A DNA stretch of 64,000 nucleotides from DASRVA01 sp050732935. Its GTDB lineage: Bacteria; Gemmatimonadota; Gemmatimonadetes; JACCXV01; JAHWKZ01. The stretch is from positions 1-64,000 of the forward strand of contig JBOHRW010000224.1 in the NCBI GenBank assembly GCA_050732935.1, written 5' to 3'. Both the position numbers and the translations under genes were made by a program. Positions 33,227 through 42,576 of this stretch are shown here, piece after piece. The stretch's first letter is position 1. Every line of letters begins with the position of its first letter. The notes under the pieces were generated by a model that made no database searches, was not told the DNA's origin, and worked only from the letters and a program-made list of their open reading frames with translations.

Positions 33227-34567
33227 ATGAACGATCGAATCCGAAGCACGACATTCGCGGCGATCCTCCTGATGTCGGCCGCGGGAAGCGCCGCTGCGCA
33301 GGATCTCTCACCGGACACGGCAGCGCCCGTCCGTCTGACGGTGGAGGAGGCGGTGGGACGGGCGCTGGCGGAGAACGAGCAGACCCGGATCGCGCGGGCG
33401 GCGGTCGACCGCACGCGGGGCGTCGTCCGCGAGGCCTTCGCGTCCGCCCTCCCGACGGTCGACGGCACCTACAGCTTGGCGCGGAACCTCCAGCGCCCGG
33501 TCATCTTCTTCAACCAGGGCGGCGAAACGCAGCAGATCTCGATCGGCGAGGACAACGAGCATGCCTTCGGGCTCTCGATCGAGCAGACGCTCTTCGATCG
33601 CCGGCTGGGGGCCGCGGTCTCGGCCGCCCGGCACGGGAGGGCGGCCAGCGAGGCGCAGTACGAGAGGGCGCTCGCCGACGTCGCGCTGGAGACCAAGGAG
33701 GACTACTACGCCGTCCTTCTCGCCGAGGCGGCGGTCGAGGTGCGCGAGGGGGCGGTGCAATTGGCGACCGACAGGGTGGAGCAGGTGCGGCTGTTTCGCG
33801 ACGTGGGTACGGCATCGGACTTCGAGGTCCTCACGGCCGAGGTGGATCTCGAGAACCTGCGTCCGGACCTGATTCAGGCCCGCAACGACCTGCGCCTGGC
33901 GGAAAACGGTCTCGAACGCACCATCGGCCTTCCCCTGGACGAAGAGGTCGTGCTCGTCGACACGCTGGCGTTCGTCCCGATGACGATCGCGCTCGAGACG
34001 GCCCGGGCCCGCGCGCTCGCGGCGCGCGCCGATCTCGAAGCCCAGGCCCAGACGGTCGAGCTGAGAGAAGAGCTCGTGAACGTCGAGCGCGCCGAGGCCT
34101 TTCCCACGCTGAGCCTGACCCTCGACGTCTCCCGGCGTTCCTCGTCCGAGGCCTTCGTCCCCGAGGAGCGCGACTTCAGCCAGTCGGCGGTCGCCGCCCT
34201 GGCCGTCGACATCCCCATCTTCGACGGGCGCCGGACCGAGGGTCGGGCGCTCCAGGCCCGGGCGGACTACGTCGAGGCGCAGGAGCGCTACCGGGCCCTC
34301 GAGCGGGACGTGCAGCTTCAGGTGCAGGATGCCTGGCAGACGGTCGAGGCCGCCGCCCAGACCGTGGAGGCCACGCGGGCGACCGGGGGGCGGGCGAACC
34401 GCGCGTACGAGATCGCCCGGGTGCGCTTCCGGGAGGGGCTCTCGACCCAGCTCGAGCTGGACGAGGCCGAGCAGGCGGTCACCGAGGCGCGCCTCAACGC
34501 CGCGCAGGCGCTACACGACCACCTGGTCGCGGTCGCGCGTCTGCTGAGCGCGATGGGGGACCGGTGA
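33227..34567 (+). CDS. TolC-family outer membrane efflux protein
   Basis: The 446-residue protein has a signal peptide (MNDRIRSTTFAAILLMSAAG, cleaved near SAAAQ) and the duplicated coiled-coil pattern of outer-membrane efflux tunnels: LTVEEAVGRALAENEQTRIA near the start and FREGLSTQLELDEAEQAVTE near the end. These long amphipathic helices form the trimeric periplasmic tunnel on a 12-strand barrel. It is the exit duct for the RND pump encoded 1.7 kb downstream. The open frame reaches back to 32990, but ATG 33227 is the first start that gives a signal peptide. The 3' end overlaps the next gene as GTGA. Confidence 0.93.
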   Translation: MNDRIRSTTFAAILLMSAAGSAAAQDLSPDTAAPVRLTVEEAVGRALAENEQTRIARAAVDRTRGVVREAFASALPTVDGTYSLARNLQRPVIFFNQGGETQQISIGEDNEHAFGLSIEQTLFDRRLGAAVSAARHGRAASEAQYERALADVALETKEDYYAVLLAEAAVEVREGAVQLATDRVEQVRLFRDVGTASDFEVLTAEVDLENLRPDLIQARNDLRLAENGLERTIGLPLDEEVVLVDTLAFVPMTIALETARARALAARADLEAQAQTVELREELVNVERAEAFPTLSLTLDVSRRSSSEAFVPEERDFSQSAVAALAVDIPIFDGRRTEGRALQARADYVEAQERYRALERDVQLQVQDAWQTVEAAAQTVEATRATGGRANRAYEIARVRFREGLSTQLELDEAEQAVTEARLNAAQALHDHLVAVARLLSAMGDR

Positions 34568-35196
34568 GACTCGCCGCGGCGGGCCTGCTGATCGGCACCC
34601 TCCTCGCGCCGGCCTTCCTGCGCGCGCAGGCGGACACGGGGACCGTGCCGCCGCCCCCGCCGCCCGGCGGGATCACCTCTACCGAGCCCGGCTACGCGCT
34701 GGGATTCGGCGTCGGGAGGCTGACGTGGGACGACGACGCGCCGTACGGTGGACTCACCGTCGCGAGCGTCGGCATCGAGAGACGGCTATGGCAAGGAATC
34801 CGGGGGAGGGCGCGCATCGGGCTGGGCGAGACCGAGCTTCAGGGTGACGTGGTGACCGACGTCACGGTCGTCCTGCTCGATCTCGACCTGCTCGTCGCGC
34901 CGGCCTTCGGGCCGCTCCGGGACTGGCCGGTCCTGCCGTATGTCGTGGGCGGGCTGGGGGCGGTCGTCACCAACCCCGCGGAGGAAGCCGGGGCCGAGCT
35001 GGGCACGGAGAGCCAGTCCCAGTGGACGCTGGGCGGCGGCGTTCGCGCGCGGCCCTTCCGCCGCCTGGAGCTCGAGTTCGAAGGGACGAGGAACGGCGTT
35101 CGGCTCCTCGATCCCCTGGATCCCGAGAACCCGAACCGCGAATCCGAGACGATCCATAATTTGCGATGGGAAGGACGAGTGAGTTGGATCTTTTGA
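34564..35196 (+). CDS. Small outer-membrane beta-barrel-like protein
   Basis: The 210-residue protein has a signal peptide (MRLAAAGLLIGTLLAPAFLR), a proline run (PPPPPP) and then alternating polar/hydrophobic strands such as GYALGFGVGRLTW, GLTVASVGIERRLW and RGRARIGLGETEL, ending in the terminal Phe (WEGRVSWIF) typical of BAM substrates. No family name can be given with certainty. GTG 34564 overlaps the tolC-type stop by 4 bases, and its own 3' end overlaps the MFP start by 31 bases, so it is an integral part of the efflux operon. It is an uncommon extra member of RND operons. Confidence 0.8.
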   Translation: MRLAAAGLLIGTLLAPAFLRAQADTGTVPPPPPPGGITSTEPGYALGFGVGRLTWDDDAPYGGLTVASVGIERRLWQGIRGRARIGLGETELQGDVVTDVTVVLLDLDLLVAPAFGPLRDWPVLPYVVGGLGAVVTNPAEEAGAELGTESQSQWTLGGGVRARPFRRLELEFEGTRNGVRLLDPLDPENPNRESETIHNLRWEGRVSWIF

Positions 35197-36290
35197 AGAG
35201 AACCCTGTGGCCGCTGGCGGCCGGGCTCGCCCTGACCGCGTGCGGCGGAGAAGCCGAGGGGGGCGGTCCGCAGGCCGCCGTGGTGGATACCGTGCACGTC
35301 CGCAGCCAGGACGTCCCCAACATCGTGACCGCCGTGGGCACCGTCGAGGCGGATCATCAGACCGAGGTGATGGCCGAGGTGAGCGGCCAGGTCGTGGCCA
35401 TCCTGCGCGACGAGGGAAGCTCCGTCGCGGCCGGGACGCCCATCATCCAGATCGACCCGGACGAGTATCGCAACGAGGCGCAGTCCGCGGCGGCCGAGCT
35501 GGCGCGCGCCCAGGCCCAGCTCGAGGCCGACTCGAAGCAGCTCGAGCGCTTCGAGAAGCTGCTCGAGGCCGGCGCGGTCGACCAGGCGACCTACGACGAC
35601 CTGGTGGCGCGCGTCGAGAGCGGAAAGGCCGCCGTCGAGCAGGCGCGGGCGGCGCTCGGCACGGCGCGGCTGGATCTCGGAAAGTCGACCGTCCGCGCCC
35701 CGTTCGCCGGAACCGTGGGCACTCGCCACGTCGAGCTCGGCGAGTACGTGAGCGGTGGCGGAGAAGGGAACGCGCTCTTCGACCTGGTCGACGACGAGCC
35801 GCTCAAGGTCCGCTTCAGCGTCCCCGAGCTGTACGCGAACGACATCGAGACCGGGGACGAGATCACCTTCCGGGTGCGGACGGACACGGTCGAGGGACGA
35901 CAGGCCCAGGTGGACTACGTGAGCCCTCGGATCGATCCCGAGACCAGGACCCTCGAGGTGACCGCGGTCTACACGAACCCCGACGACGCGGTCCGCCCGG
36001 GCGCCTACGCCGATGTCCGGGTGACCACGTCCGTGCTGGAGGACGCCGCCATCGTTCCCGAGGTCGCCCTGTATACCGAGGGCACCGATAACTACGTCTA
36101 CGTCGTCCGGGACTCGACCGCCGAGCGACGGGCGGTCGAGCTGGGGCCGCGCGTCGACGGCCGGGTGGTCGTCCTGAGCGGGGTCCGGCCCGGCGAGGCC
36201 GTGATCACCGCCGGCCACACCGGCCTCCAGGACGGCGCCCTCGTGCGGGTCGTGCCGCGCGAGGAGCGGGAGCTGAGAAGGGAGAGCTGA
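35166..36290 (+). CDS. RND efflux periplasmic adaptor (membrane fusion protein)
   Basis: The 374-residue protein has a signal peptide with the lipobox LTAC, so it is probably a lipoprotein anchored in the inner membrane. The lipoyl halves are split around a coiled-coil hairpin (ARAQAQLEADSKQLERFEKL to AAVEQARAALGTARLDLGKS). The second lipoyl half has STVRAPFAGTVGTRHVELGE, and beta-barrel and membrane-proximal domains follow. This is the standard AcrA/MexA layout. It links the RND pump (gene 2 bases downstream) with the TolC-type tunnel. Confidence 0.94.
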   Translation: MGRTSELDLLKRTLWPLAAGLALTACGGEAEGGGPQAAVVDTVHVRSQDVPNIVTAVGTVEADHQTEVMAEVSGQVVAILRDEGSSVAAGTPIIQIDPDEYRNEAQSAAAELARAQAQLEADSKQLERFEKLLEAGAVDQATYDDLVARVESGKAAVEQARAALGTARLDLGKSTVRAPFAGTVGTRHVELGEYVSGGGEGNALFDLVDDEPLKVRFSVPELYANDIETGDEITFRVRTDTVEGRQAQVDYVSPRIDPETRTLEVTAVYTNPDDAVRPGAYADVRVTTSVLEDAAIVPEVALYTEGTDNYVYVVRDSTAERRAVELGPRVDGRVVVLSGVRPGEAVITAGHTGLQDGALVRVVPREERELRRES

Positions 36291-36292
36291 CG

Positions 36293-39200
36293 ATGCAGGC
36301 CTCCGATACCGCCATCCGGCGTCCGATCTTCACCATCATGCTGATGACCGCCCTCGTCCTGTTCGGGATCCTGGGCTACCGGGCGCTCGGGATCAACCAG
36401 TTCCCCGACGTCGACTTCCCGACCGTCACGGTGACAACCGTGCTCCCCGGGGCGAGCCCGGAGGTAGTCGAGTCGGCGGTCACCGACGTGATCGAGAACG
36501 AGCTCAGCGCGATCGAGGGGATCAAGCACATTACCTCGACCTCGCGGCTGGGGGTTTCGAACATCACCGTCGAGTTCGAGCTCGACCGCAACATCGACAT
36601 CGCGGCCCAGGACGTCCGGGCCAAGGTGAGCGTGGCCGAGGCGGACCTGCCGCGGGACACCGAGCCACCGTCGGTCTCCAAGCTCGACATCAGCGCCCAG
36701 CCCATCATGTGGGTCGCCATCACCGGCCCCGATCCGCAGTCGATCGGCGAGTTCGCCCGCTGGACCCTCCGGCCCCGGCTCCAGACCGTCGAGGGAGTGG
36801 GAAACATCCTGCTCGGCGGCTACCGCGAGCGGGAGGTCCGGATCTGGGTCGACCGCGACAAGCTGGAGGGCTACGACCTGACGGCCGGCGAGCTGGTGGC
36901 CGCCCTCCAGCAGCAGAACGTTGAGGTCCCCGGCGGAAACCTCGAGTCGGGAGCGCGCGAGACGCTCGTCAAGATCCAGGGCGAGGTACCGACGGTCGAT
37001 GAGTTCGCCGGCCTGATCGTGGCCTACCGGGACGGCGCCCCGGTCCGCGTGGGCGACGTGGCGCGGGTGGAAGACGGGCTCGAGCCGTCCCTGGGCGCGG
37101 CCCGCTACAACCGGCAGACCACGCTCGGGCTCGGCATCGCGCCCCGGTCGGGCGCCAATGCGGTGGCGGTCGCCAGCGCCGTGCGCGAGCGGCTCGAGGA
37201 GCTGGAGCCCAGCTTCCCCGAGAGCATGCAGTATCACATGGCCTTCGACGGCTCGGAGACGATCGAGCGCTCGATCGCCGACGCCCAGTTCGAGCTCCTC
37301 TACGGCGCCTTCTTCGCCATGGTCGTGGTGCTCCTGTTCCTGCGATCCTGGCGCTCGACGATCATCATCGGGCTCGCGATCCCGACGTCGCTGATCGGCA
37401 CGTTCGGCTTCATGGAGCTGTTCGGCTTCACCCTGAACACGTTCACCGTGCTGGCGCTCGCGCTGGCGGTGGGGATCGTAATCGACGACGCCATCGTCGT
37501 GCTGGAGAATATCTATCGCCACATGGAGGAGGGGACGCCGCCCGAGGAGGCGGCCTCGATCGGCACCGACGAGATCGCGCTGGCGGTGGCGGCGACGACC
37601 TTCTCCCTGGCGGCCGTGTTCCTGCCCGTGGCCTTCATGGAGGGAATCGTCGGCCGCTTTCTGTTCGAGTTCGGCGTCACGGTGGCGGTGGCCATCATCC
37701 TGTCGCTGGTCGTGGCGCTGACGCTGACCCCGATGCTCTGCTCGCGCCTCCTGCACCACGAGGAGCGGCGCCGGAACGTCGTCTTCAAGAAGATCGGCGA
37801 GGCGCTGGACTGGACGGATGCCCGTTACAGGCAGGGGCTCGACTGGGTGATGGGCCACCGCTGGACGACGATCGGCATCGCGGCCCTGGCGACGGTAGTG
37901 GGCGGCGTTCTGTTCTTCTTCCTGCCCAAGGAGCTCCAGCCGGAGGTGGACGAGTCGGGCTTCATCATCGCGTCGGAGACCTCCGTCGCGAGCTCGATCG
38001 AGTACACCGACCAGAAGCAGAAGGAGCTCGAGGACGTGGTGGCCACGATCCCCGAGGTGGAGGGCTTCTTCTCGGCGATCGGCCTGTGGGGCGGGTCCAA
38101 CCAGGGGTTCATGTTCGTGGCCCTGACCGAGCCCGGCGAGCGCGATCGTGCACAGCACGAGATCATGGACGAGCTCCGAGGCCGCCTGAACGCGGTGCCG
38201 GGGATTCGCGCGTTCGTCTCGACCTTCGGCAGCGCGTTCACCGGCGGTGGCGGCTCGGAGCCCTTCCAGTGGGTCATCCAGGGGCCCGACCTGACCCTGC
38301 TGAACCAGTACGCGGAGACCCTGATGGCGCGGCTGGGCGAAGAGGTTCCCGGTCTGGTCGACATGCGTACCGACATGCGGCTCCAGAAGCCCGAAGTGCG
38401 GGTCGAGATCGACCGCGACAAGGCCTCGGCCATGGGGATCGACGTGGACCAGATCGCCAACACCATCAACGTCCTGATCGGGCGGGAAGAGGCCACCATC
38501 TACAAGGAGGGCGGTCACCGCTACGATGTGCGGGTGGGAGTCGAGGACGCGCAGCGGAACCAGCCTGCCGACATCGGCCTCCTCTCCACGCGCACCGCGA
38601 GCGGGGAGCTCGTGCGGCTGGGAAACATCGTCCGGCTGCAGGAGGACACGGGGATCAACGTCATCAACCGGCGCGACCGCCAGCGGGCGATCACGGTGGT
38701 GGGGAACCTCGCTGAGGGAGCGTCCCTGGGCGAGGCGGTGGAGGCGGCCGGCCGGATCTCGCAGGAGATTCTTCCCGACGGCTACACGACGGCGGTGACC
38801 GGCGCCTCGGAGACGTTCCAGGAGACGCTTTCGTCGATGCTGTTCGCGCTGCTGCTCGCGGCCGTGATCACCTACATGCTGCTGGCGAGCCAGTTCGAGT
38901 CGATGATCCATCCGTTCACGATCATGATGGCGGTGCCGCTGGCGGGGATCGGCGCGCTGGGCCTGCTGCTCCTGACCGGGCAGTCGGTCAACCTGTACTC
39001 GTTCATCGGGCTGATCCTGCTGATCGGTCTGGTGGTCAAGAACTCGATCCTGCTTGTCGACTACACCAACCAGCTCCGCCGGCGGGGTGTGGAGCGCGAC
39101 GAGGCGATCAAGCAGGCGGGTCCGGTGCGCCTCCGGCCGATCCTGATGACCACGCTGACCGTGATCTTCGGCGTCCTGCCGATCGCGCTGGGCCTCTCCG

Positions 39201-39397
39201 AGGGCGCGGAGCTCAGGCAGCCGATGGCGATCGCGGTGATCGGCGGCCTCACGACATCGACGGTCCTGACGCTGCTGGTGATCCCGGTCGTCTATTCGCT
39301 GATGGATGACGGGATCCAGTGGGCGAAGGGCCGGGTAGGGGCGATGCAGGAGCACGGCTGGCGGGGGGCGTGGTCGCCGGCGCGGCCGGACAAGTGA
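36293..39397 (+). CDS. RND multidrug efflux pump (AcrB/HAE1 type)
   Basis: The 1034-residue inner-membrane pump has 12 predicted helices and two large periplasmic loops, the family's usual length. The proton relay is intact: two Asp in helix 4 (AVGIVIDDAIVVLENIYRH) and Lys in helix 10 (LIGLVVKNSILLVDYTN). Family signatures include QFPDVDFPTVTVTTVLPGAS at the N-terminus and PVRLRPILMTTLTVIFGVLP near the C-terminus. It exports hydrophobic compounds using the proton gradient. GGGAGAG lies upstream of the ATG. The 3' end overlaps the next, broken gene as GTGA. Confidence 0.96.
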   Translation: MQASDTAIRRPIFTIMLMTALVLFGILGYRALGINQFPDVDFPTVTVTTVLPGASPEVVESAVTDVIENELSAIEGIKHITSTSRLGVSNITVEFELDRNIDIAAQDVRAKVSVAEADLPRDTEPPSVSKLDISAQPIMWVAITGPDPQSIGEFARWTLRPRLQTVEGVGNILLGGYREREVRIWVDRDKLEGYDLTAGELVAALQQQNVEVPGGNLESGARETLVKIQGEVPTVDEFAGLIVAYRDGAPVRVGDVARVEDGLEPSLGAARYNRQTTLGLGIAPRSGANAVAVASAVRERLEELEPSFPESMQYHMAFDGSETIERSIADAQFELLYGAFFAMVVVLLFLRSWRSTIIIGLAIPTSLIGTFGFMELFGFTLNTFTVLALALAVGIVIDDAIVVLENIYRHMEEGTPPEEAASIGTDEIALAVAATTFSLAAVFLPVAFMEGIVGRFLFEFGVTVAVAIILSLVVALTLTPMLCSRLLHHEERRRNVVFKKIGEALDWTDARYRQGLDWVMGHRWTTIGIAALATVVGGVLFFFLPKELQPEVDESGFIIASETSVASSIEYTDQKQKELEDVVATIPEVEGFFSAIGLWGGSNQGFMFVALTEPGERDRAQHEIMDELRGRLNAVPGIRAFVSTFGSAFTGGGGSEPFQWVIQGPDLTLLNQYAETLMARLGEEVPGLVDMRTDMRLQKPEVRVEIDRDKASAMGIDVDQIANTINVLIGREEATIYKEGGHRYDVRVGVEDAQRNQPADIGLLSTRTASGELVRLGNIVRLQEDTGINVINRRDRQRAITVVGNLAEGASLGEAVEAAGRISQEILPDGYTTAVTGASETFQETLSSMLFALLLAAVITYMLLASQFESMIHPFTIMMAVPLAGIGALGLLLLTGQSVNLYSFIGLILLIGLVVKNSILLVDYTNQLRRRGVERDEAIKQAGPVRLRPILMTTLTVIFGVLPIALGLSEGAELRQPMAIAVIGGLTTSTVLTLLVIPVVYSLMDDGIQWAKGRVGAMQEHGWRGAWSPARPDK

Positions 39398-39845
39398 GCG
39401 CGAGATCATGCGCCCGACGGCACGGGGTTCTGCTCTACGGACTGGGAATGGCGGTCTTTGCTCCCGTCACCGCGGCGGGGCAGACCTACGGTTCGCCCCG
39501 GTCGCTGGTGATCGTGGGAGGGGCGTCGAAGTCTCGAGCCCGGCCTCGAGGTCTTCACCTACGAGTCCCAGTTCGATGAGCGACACACTTCTGTTGCCCG
39601 TAGTCCAGCTTCAGCTGGCGCGACGGGAGGGTCGCGTACGTCCCTATGGAGGGGTTGGTGGTGGCATCATGATCGACTTCTCCGACTCGGGAACGCACGG
39701 GGACTGGAAGCTGTCGGCCTCCGCGGGAACCCGGGTCGCGCTGTCCGAGGGTCTGGACCTGGTCGGCGAGCTGAGATTGAGGAGCCTCGCGCCGTGGAAG
39801 GGCACGATGGCGGACCTGGGGGTCGGCATGGCGTGGGGTTTTTGA
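39394..39845 (+). pseudogene. Outer-membrane protein gene broken by frameshifts
   Basis: GTG 39394 overlaps the RND stop and starts a signal-peptide-like sequence (HGVLLYGLGMAVFAPVTAAG) that leads into QTYGSPRSLVIVGGAS. Protein-like sequence then continues in a second frame (SLEPGLEVFTYESQFDE, about 39528-39580). From about 39590 it continues in a third frame that ends like a beta-barrel protein (LRSLAPWKGTMADLGVGMAW, then GF and stop). At least two indels are needed to join these parts. The intact gene would have coded an outer-membrane protein of about 150 residues at the end of the efflux operon. Confidence 0.72.
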
Positions 39846-39921
39846 AGCTCCAAGCGGTTGGCGCGTCTGGTGCGGCGGACCCGTGTCCGCTACGGCATGA
39901 CTCCTCCAGGCGGCCGGTACC

Positions 39922-40656
39922 TTATCCCCGGGTCGACGCGAGCTTCTCCAGGTACTCCCGGATCCGCGCGGCGTTCGTGCCCACGTCGCTACGGCCGACG
40001 CGCGAGACCGAGCGGACGTCGACCTGGGAGCCGCCCTGGGGCTGCTCGGTGACCCGGACGACGACGTCGTCCTTGAACCCGAACCAGAACGTGGTGTCGG
40101 TGGCCTCGATTCGGCCCTCGCGGCGGTCCCTGTCCACGATCTCCCAGCCCATGTCGCGCGCCGTCCTCACCGCCCGGCGAAAGACCTCCGCATGCGGAGC
40201 CTCGATGACGAGCGGTCCCAGCTCCGGGTAGCCCTCCCGCTGCTGGGCGGCGATCGAGTCGCCGCCGTACTCGGCCGGGTTCGGGGCGTCCGCGCGGAGC
40301 GGGAGGATCGCCTCGAACGGCGGCGGGTCCTCTAGATCCGTCGTGATGTCGTGGATCGGCGGAACGCTCTGGGCCGTCTGCCGCCATTGCCAGGGCACGT
40401 AAGCCGTGACCAGGCCGATCGCGAGACCCAGCAGCGCGAGGACCACGCCGCGCCGCCGCGGGGCGCGCAGCGCGAGCACGACGCCGAGGAGCGAGACCGC
40501 GGCCGCGCCGATCGCGCCGTAGACCGCCCACCGCAGGACCTGGAAGCCCGTTCCATATTCCCACCAGCCCCACCGCGCGCCGAGCCCCGCCAGCATAGCG
40601 GCGACCGCAGCGGCCACCGCGAGGAGAAACCCCAGAACGGCAACTCGACTCTTCAT
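39922..40656 (-). CDS. DUF1499-type membrane protein
   Basis: The 244-residue protein has three hydrophobic helices in the first 115 residues (VAVLGFLLAVAAAVAAMLAG, VYGAIGAAAVSLLGVVLAL and VVLALLGLAIGLVTAYVPW). A soluble C-terminal domain follows with IHDITTDLEDPPPFEAILPL, a DUF1499 hallmark, and YPELGPLVIEAPHAEVFRRA. The function is unknown. ATG 40656 has AAGGAGG at 40661-40667 on this strand, 4 bases from the start codon. It is divergent from the ETF-QO gene. Confidence 0.85.
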   Translation of the reverse strand: MKSRVAVLGFLLAVAAAVAAMLAGLGARWGWWEYGTGFQVLRWAVYGAIGAAAVSLLGVVLALRAPRRRGVVLALLGLAIGLVTAYVPWQWRQTAQSVPPIHDITTDLEDPPPFEAILPLRADAPNPAEYGGDSIAAQQREGYPELGPLVIEAPHAEVFRRAVRTARDMGWEIVDRDRREGRIEATDTTFWFGFKDDVVVRVTEQPQGGSQVDVRSVSRVGRSDVGTNAARIREYLEKLASTRG

Positions 40657-40797
40657 GACGACCTCCTTCGCTGGAAACACCCTTCCCGTAGGATCGTCCA
40701 TCGCTCGCGACCGCGCCAGCCACACACGAGGAAGATGGTGGCCGAGACAGGGGGCTAGGAGGCCCGGATCCTGGGGGACCTGGCCATTAGCCTGCGT

Positions 40798-40826
40798 TTG
40801 ACCATCGCGGAAGAGCCGGGTAGCCT
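40798..40826 (+). promoter_or_regulatory. Promoter of the ETF-QO gene
   Basis: TTGACC (40798-40803) and TAGCCT (40821-40826) are 17 bases apart. The -10 box is in the CCGGGTAG context also seen before two other genes. It ends six bases before ATG 40833, so transcription should start at or beside the start codon. No Shine-Dalgarno is present. Confidence 0.6.
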
Positions 40827-40832
40827 CCCGCC

Positions 40833-42563
40833 ATGACCGCTGTCCCCATCCGAACCGAGACGCCGAACCCCCTGCCGTCATCGACCCGGATCGAGCTCCC
40901 GCTCGTCAGCAACAATTTGCCCGACGTCGAGCGCGAGACGATGGAGGTGGATGTCCTGATCGTGGGCGGCGGGCCGGCCGGGCTCGCGTGCGCGATCCGG
41001 CTCGCCCAGCTTGCCTCGGAGACGGGAACCGAGCTGTCGATCCTGCTTCTCGAGAAGGCGTCCTCCTTCGGCGGCCACCAGGTGTCCGGCGGCGTCATGG
41101 ACCCCCGGGCCCTCAAGGAGCTCCTGCCCGACGCCGACCTCGACGAGATCCCCGTCTCCACGGAGGTCACGAAAGACGGCTTCTGGTATCTGACGCGGGG
41201 CCGCGCGCTGCAGAGCCCGATCGTCCCGCCCATGTTCGTCAACAAGGGCAAGCGGATCATCTCGCTGGCCCAGGTCTGCAAGTGGATGGCGGCGCGGCTC
41301 GAGGAGATCGGCGGGGTCGACATCTTCGCCGGCTTCGCCGCCGACCACCTGCTGTACGAGGGCGAGCGCGTCATCGGGGTCCAGACGCGGGACCAGGGGG
41401 TCGGCCGAAACGGCGAGGCCCGGCCCAACTACGAGCCTGGGTACGACCTGCGCGCCAAGGTCACCGTGGTCGCCGACGGCGTGCGCGGCAACCTCACCAA
41501 GGAGCTGGTGGCTCGAATGGGTCTCGAAGGTCCGAACCCGCAGGTCTACGAGACCGGGGTCAAGGAGATCTGGCGCGTCCGCCCCGAGGTCCACGAGCTG
41601 GGGACGGTGATCCACACGGTGGGCTGGCCGCTCGAAGCTTCGGAGTTCGGCGGCGGGTGGATCTACCACCTGCCCGACCACCTCGTCTCGGTCGGCCACG
41701 TGGGCGGGCTCGACTCCGCCGATCCCTACTTCGATCCCCATCGCAAGTTCCAGGAGTTCAAGATCCATCGGGCTGTAAGCCGGATCCTGGAGGACGGCGA
41801 GATGATCGAGTACGGGGCCAAGGCGATCCCGCTCGGCGGCTGGTATGCGATCCCGCGCCTGACGGTAGACGGGGCGCTCCTCGCGGGCGATTCGGCGGGG
41901 CTCCTGAACAGCCAGAAGCTCAAGGGCATCCACCTGGCGATGAAGAGCGGGATGCTGGCGGCGGAGGCTGCGCTCGAGGCGGTGGGCGCGGGCGACACGT
42001 CGGCGGCCGCGCTGGGCGCCTACGACGAGGCGGTCCGCGAGTCGTACATCGGCCAGGACCTCCGTAAGGTCCGGAACGTCCACCAGGCGATGGCGCTGGG
42101 TGGGCGGTGGGTGGGCATGCTCCGGGTCGGCCTGCAGTGGGTCACGGGCGGCCGCGACTGGGCCGACGGGCTCCCCTCCGAGGAGGACCACGAGGGCTAC
42201 GAGACCCTGGAGGAGCACTACGGGAGCCGCGATGCGGAGGCCCCCGAGGAGGGCTTCAACGGCACGCTGACGTTCGACAAGGTGACCGACGTCTACCATT
42301 CCGGGGCCGCCCACGACGAGGATCAGCCGAGCCACCTGGTCGTCCTCGACACCGACATCTGCCGGAACCGCTGCACGGTCGAGTACGGCAACCCGTGCGT
42401 CCAGTTCTGTCCGGCCCACGTCTACGAGTGGGTGGACGGGGACCTGAAGCTGAACCCATCCAATTGCGTCCACTGCAAGACCTGCGACATCCGGGATCCC
42501 TACCAGATCATCTTCTGGGTGCCGCCCGAGGGCGGGGGCGGGCCGCGCCAGACGTACGCCTGA
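40833..42563 (+). CDS. Electron-transfer flavoprotein:ubiquinone oxidoreductase
   Basis: The 576-residue FAD/4Fe-4S enzyme passes electrons from ETF (fatty- and amino-acid oxidation) to quinone at the inner membrane. Visible are the FAD-binding DVLIVGGGPAGLACAIRLAQ (about residues 40-59), VTVVADGVRGNLTKEL, GDSAGLLNSQKLKGIHLAMK and a C-terminal ferredoxin-like region with CRNRCTVEYGNPCVQFCP and NCVHCKTCDIRDPYQIIFW. Cysteines for the cluster are intact. No etfA/etfB is in the window, so the partner lies elsewhere. The first 35 residues are a non-conserved extension. Confidence 0.95.
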   Translation: MTAVPIRTETPNPLPSSTRIELPLVSNNLPDVERETMEVDVLIVGGGPAGLACAIRLAQLASETGTELSILLLEKASSFGGHQVSGGVMDPRALKELLPDADLDEIPVSTEVTKDGFWYLTRGRALQSPIVPPMFVNKGKRIISLAQVCKWMAARLEEIGGVDIFAGFAADHLLYEGERVIGVQTRDQGVGRNGEARPNYEPGYDLRAKVTVVADGVRGNLTKELVARMGLEGPNPQVYETGVKEIWRVRPEVHELGTVIHTVGWPLEASEFGGGWIYHLPDHLVSVGHVGGLDSADPYFDPHRKFQEFKIHRAVSRILEDGEMIEYGAKAIPLGGWYAIPRLTVDGALLAGDSAGLLNSQKLKGIHLAMKSGMLAAEAALEAVGAGDTSAAALGAYDEAVRESYIGQDLRKVRNVHQAMALGGRWVGMLRVGLQWVTGGRDWADGLPSEEDHEGYETLEEHYGSRDAEAPEEGFNGTLTFDKVTDVYHSGAAHDEDQPSHLVVLDTDICRNRCTVEYGNPCVQFCPAHVYEWVDGDLKLNPSNCVHCKTCDIRDPYQIIFWVPPEGGGGPRQTYA

Positions 42564-42576
42564 GAGCCGGTCGCGC

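Noticed and set aside
36098..39409. An 1103-residue open frame antisense to the RND pump gene.
   Set aside because: Composition is rich in His, Arg, Asp and Gln, typical of the antisense of membrane-protein codons. The plus strand has an unmistakable RND pump.
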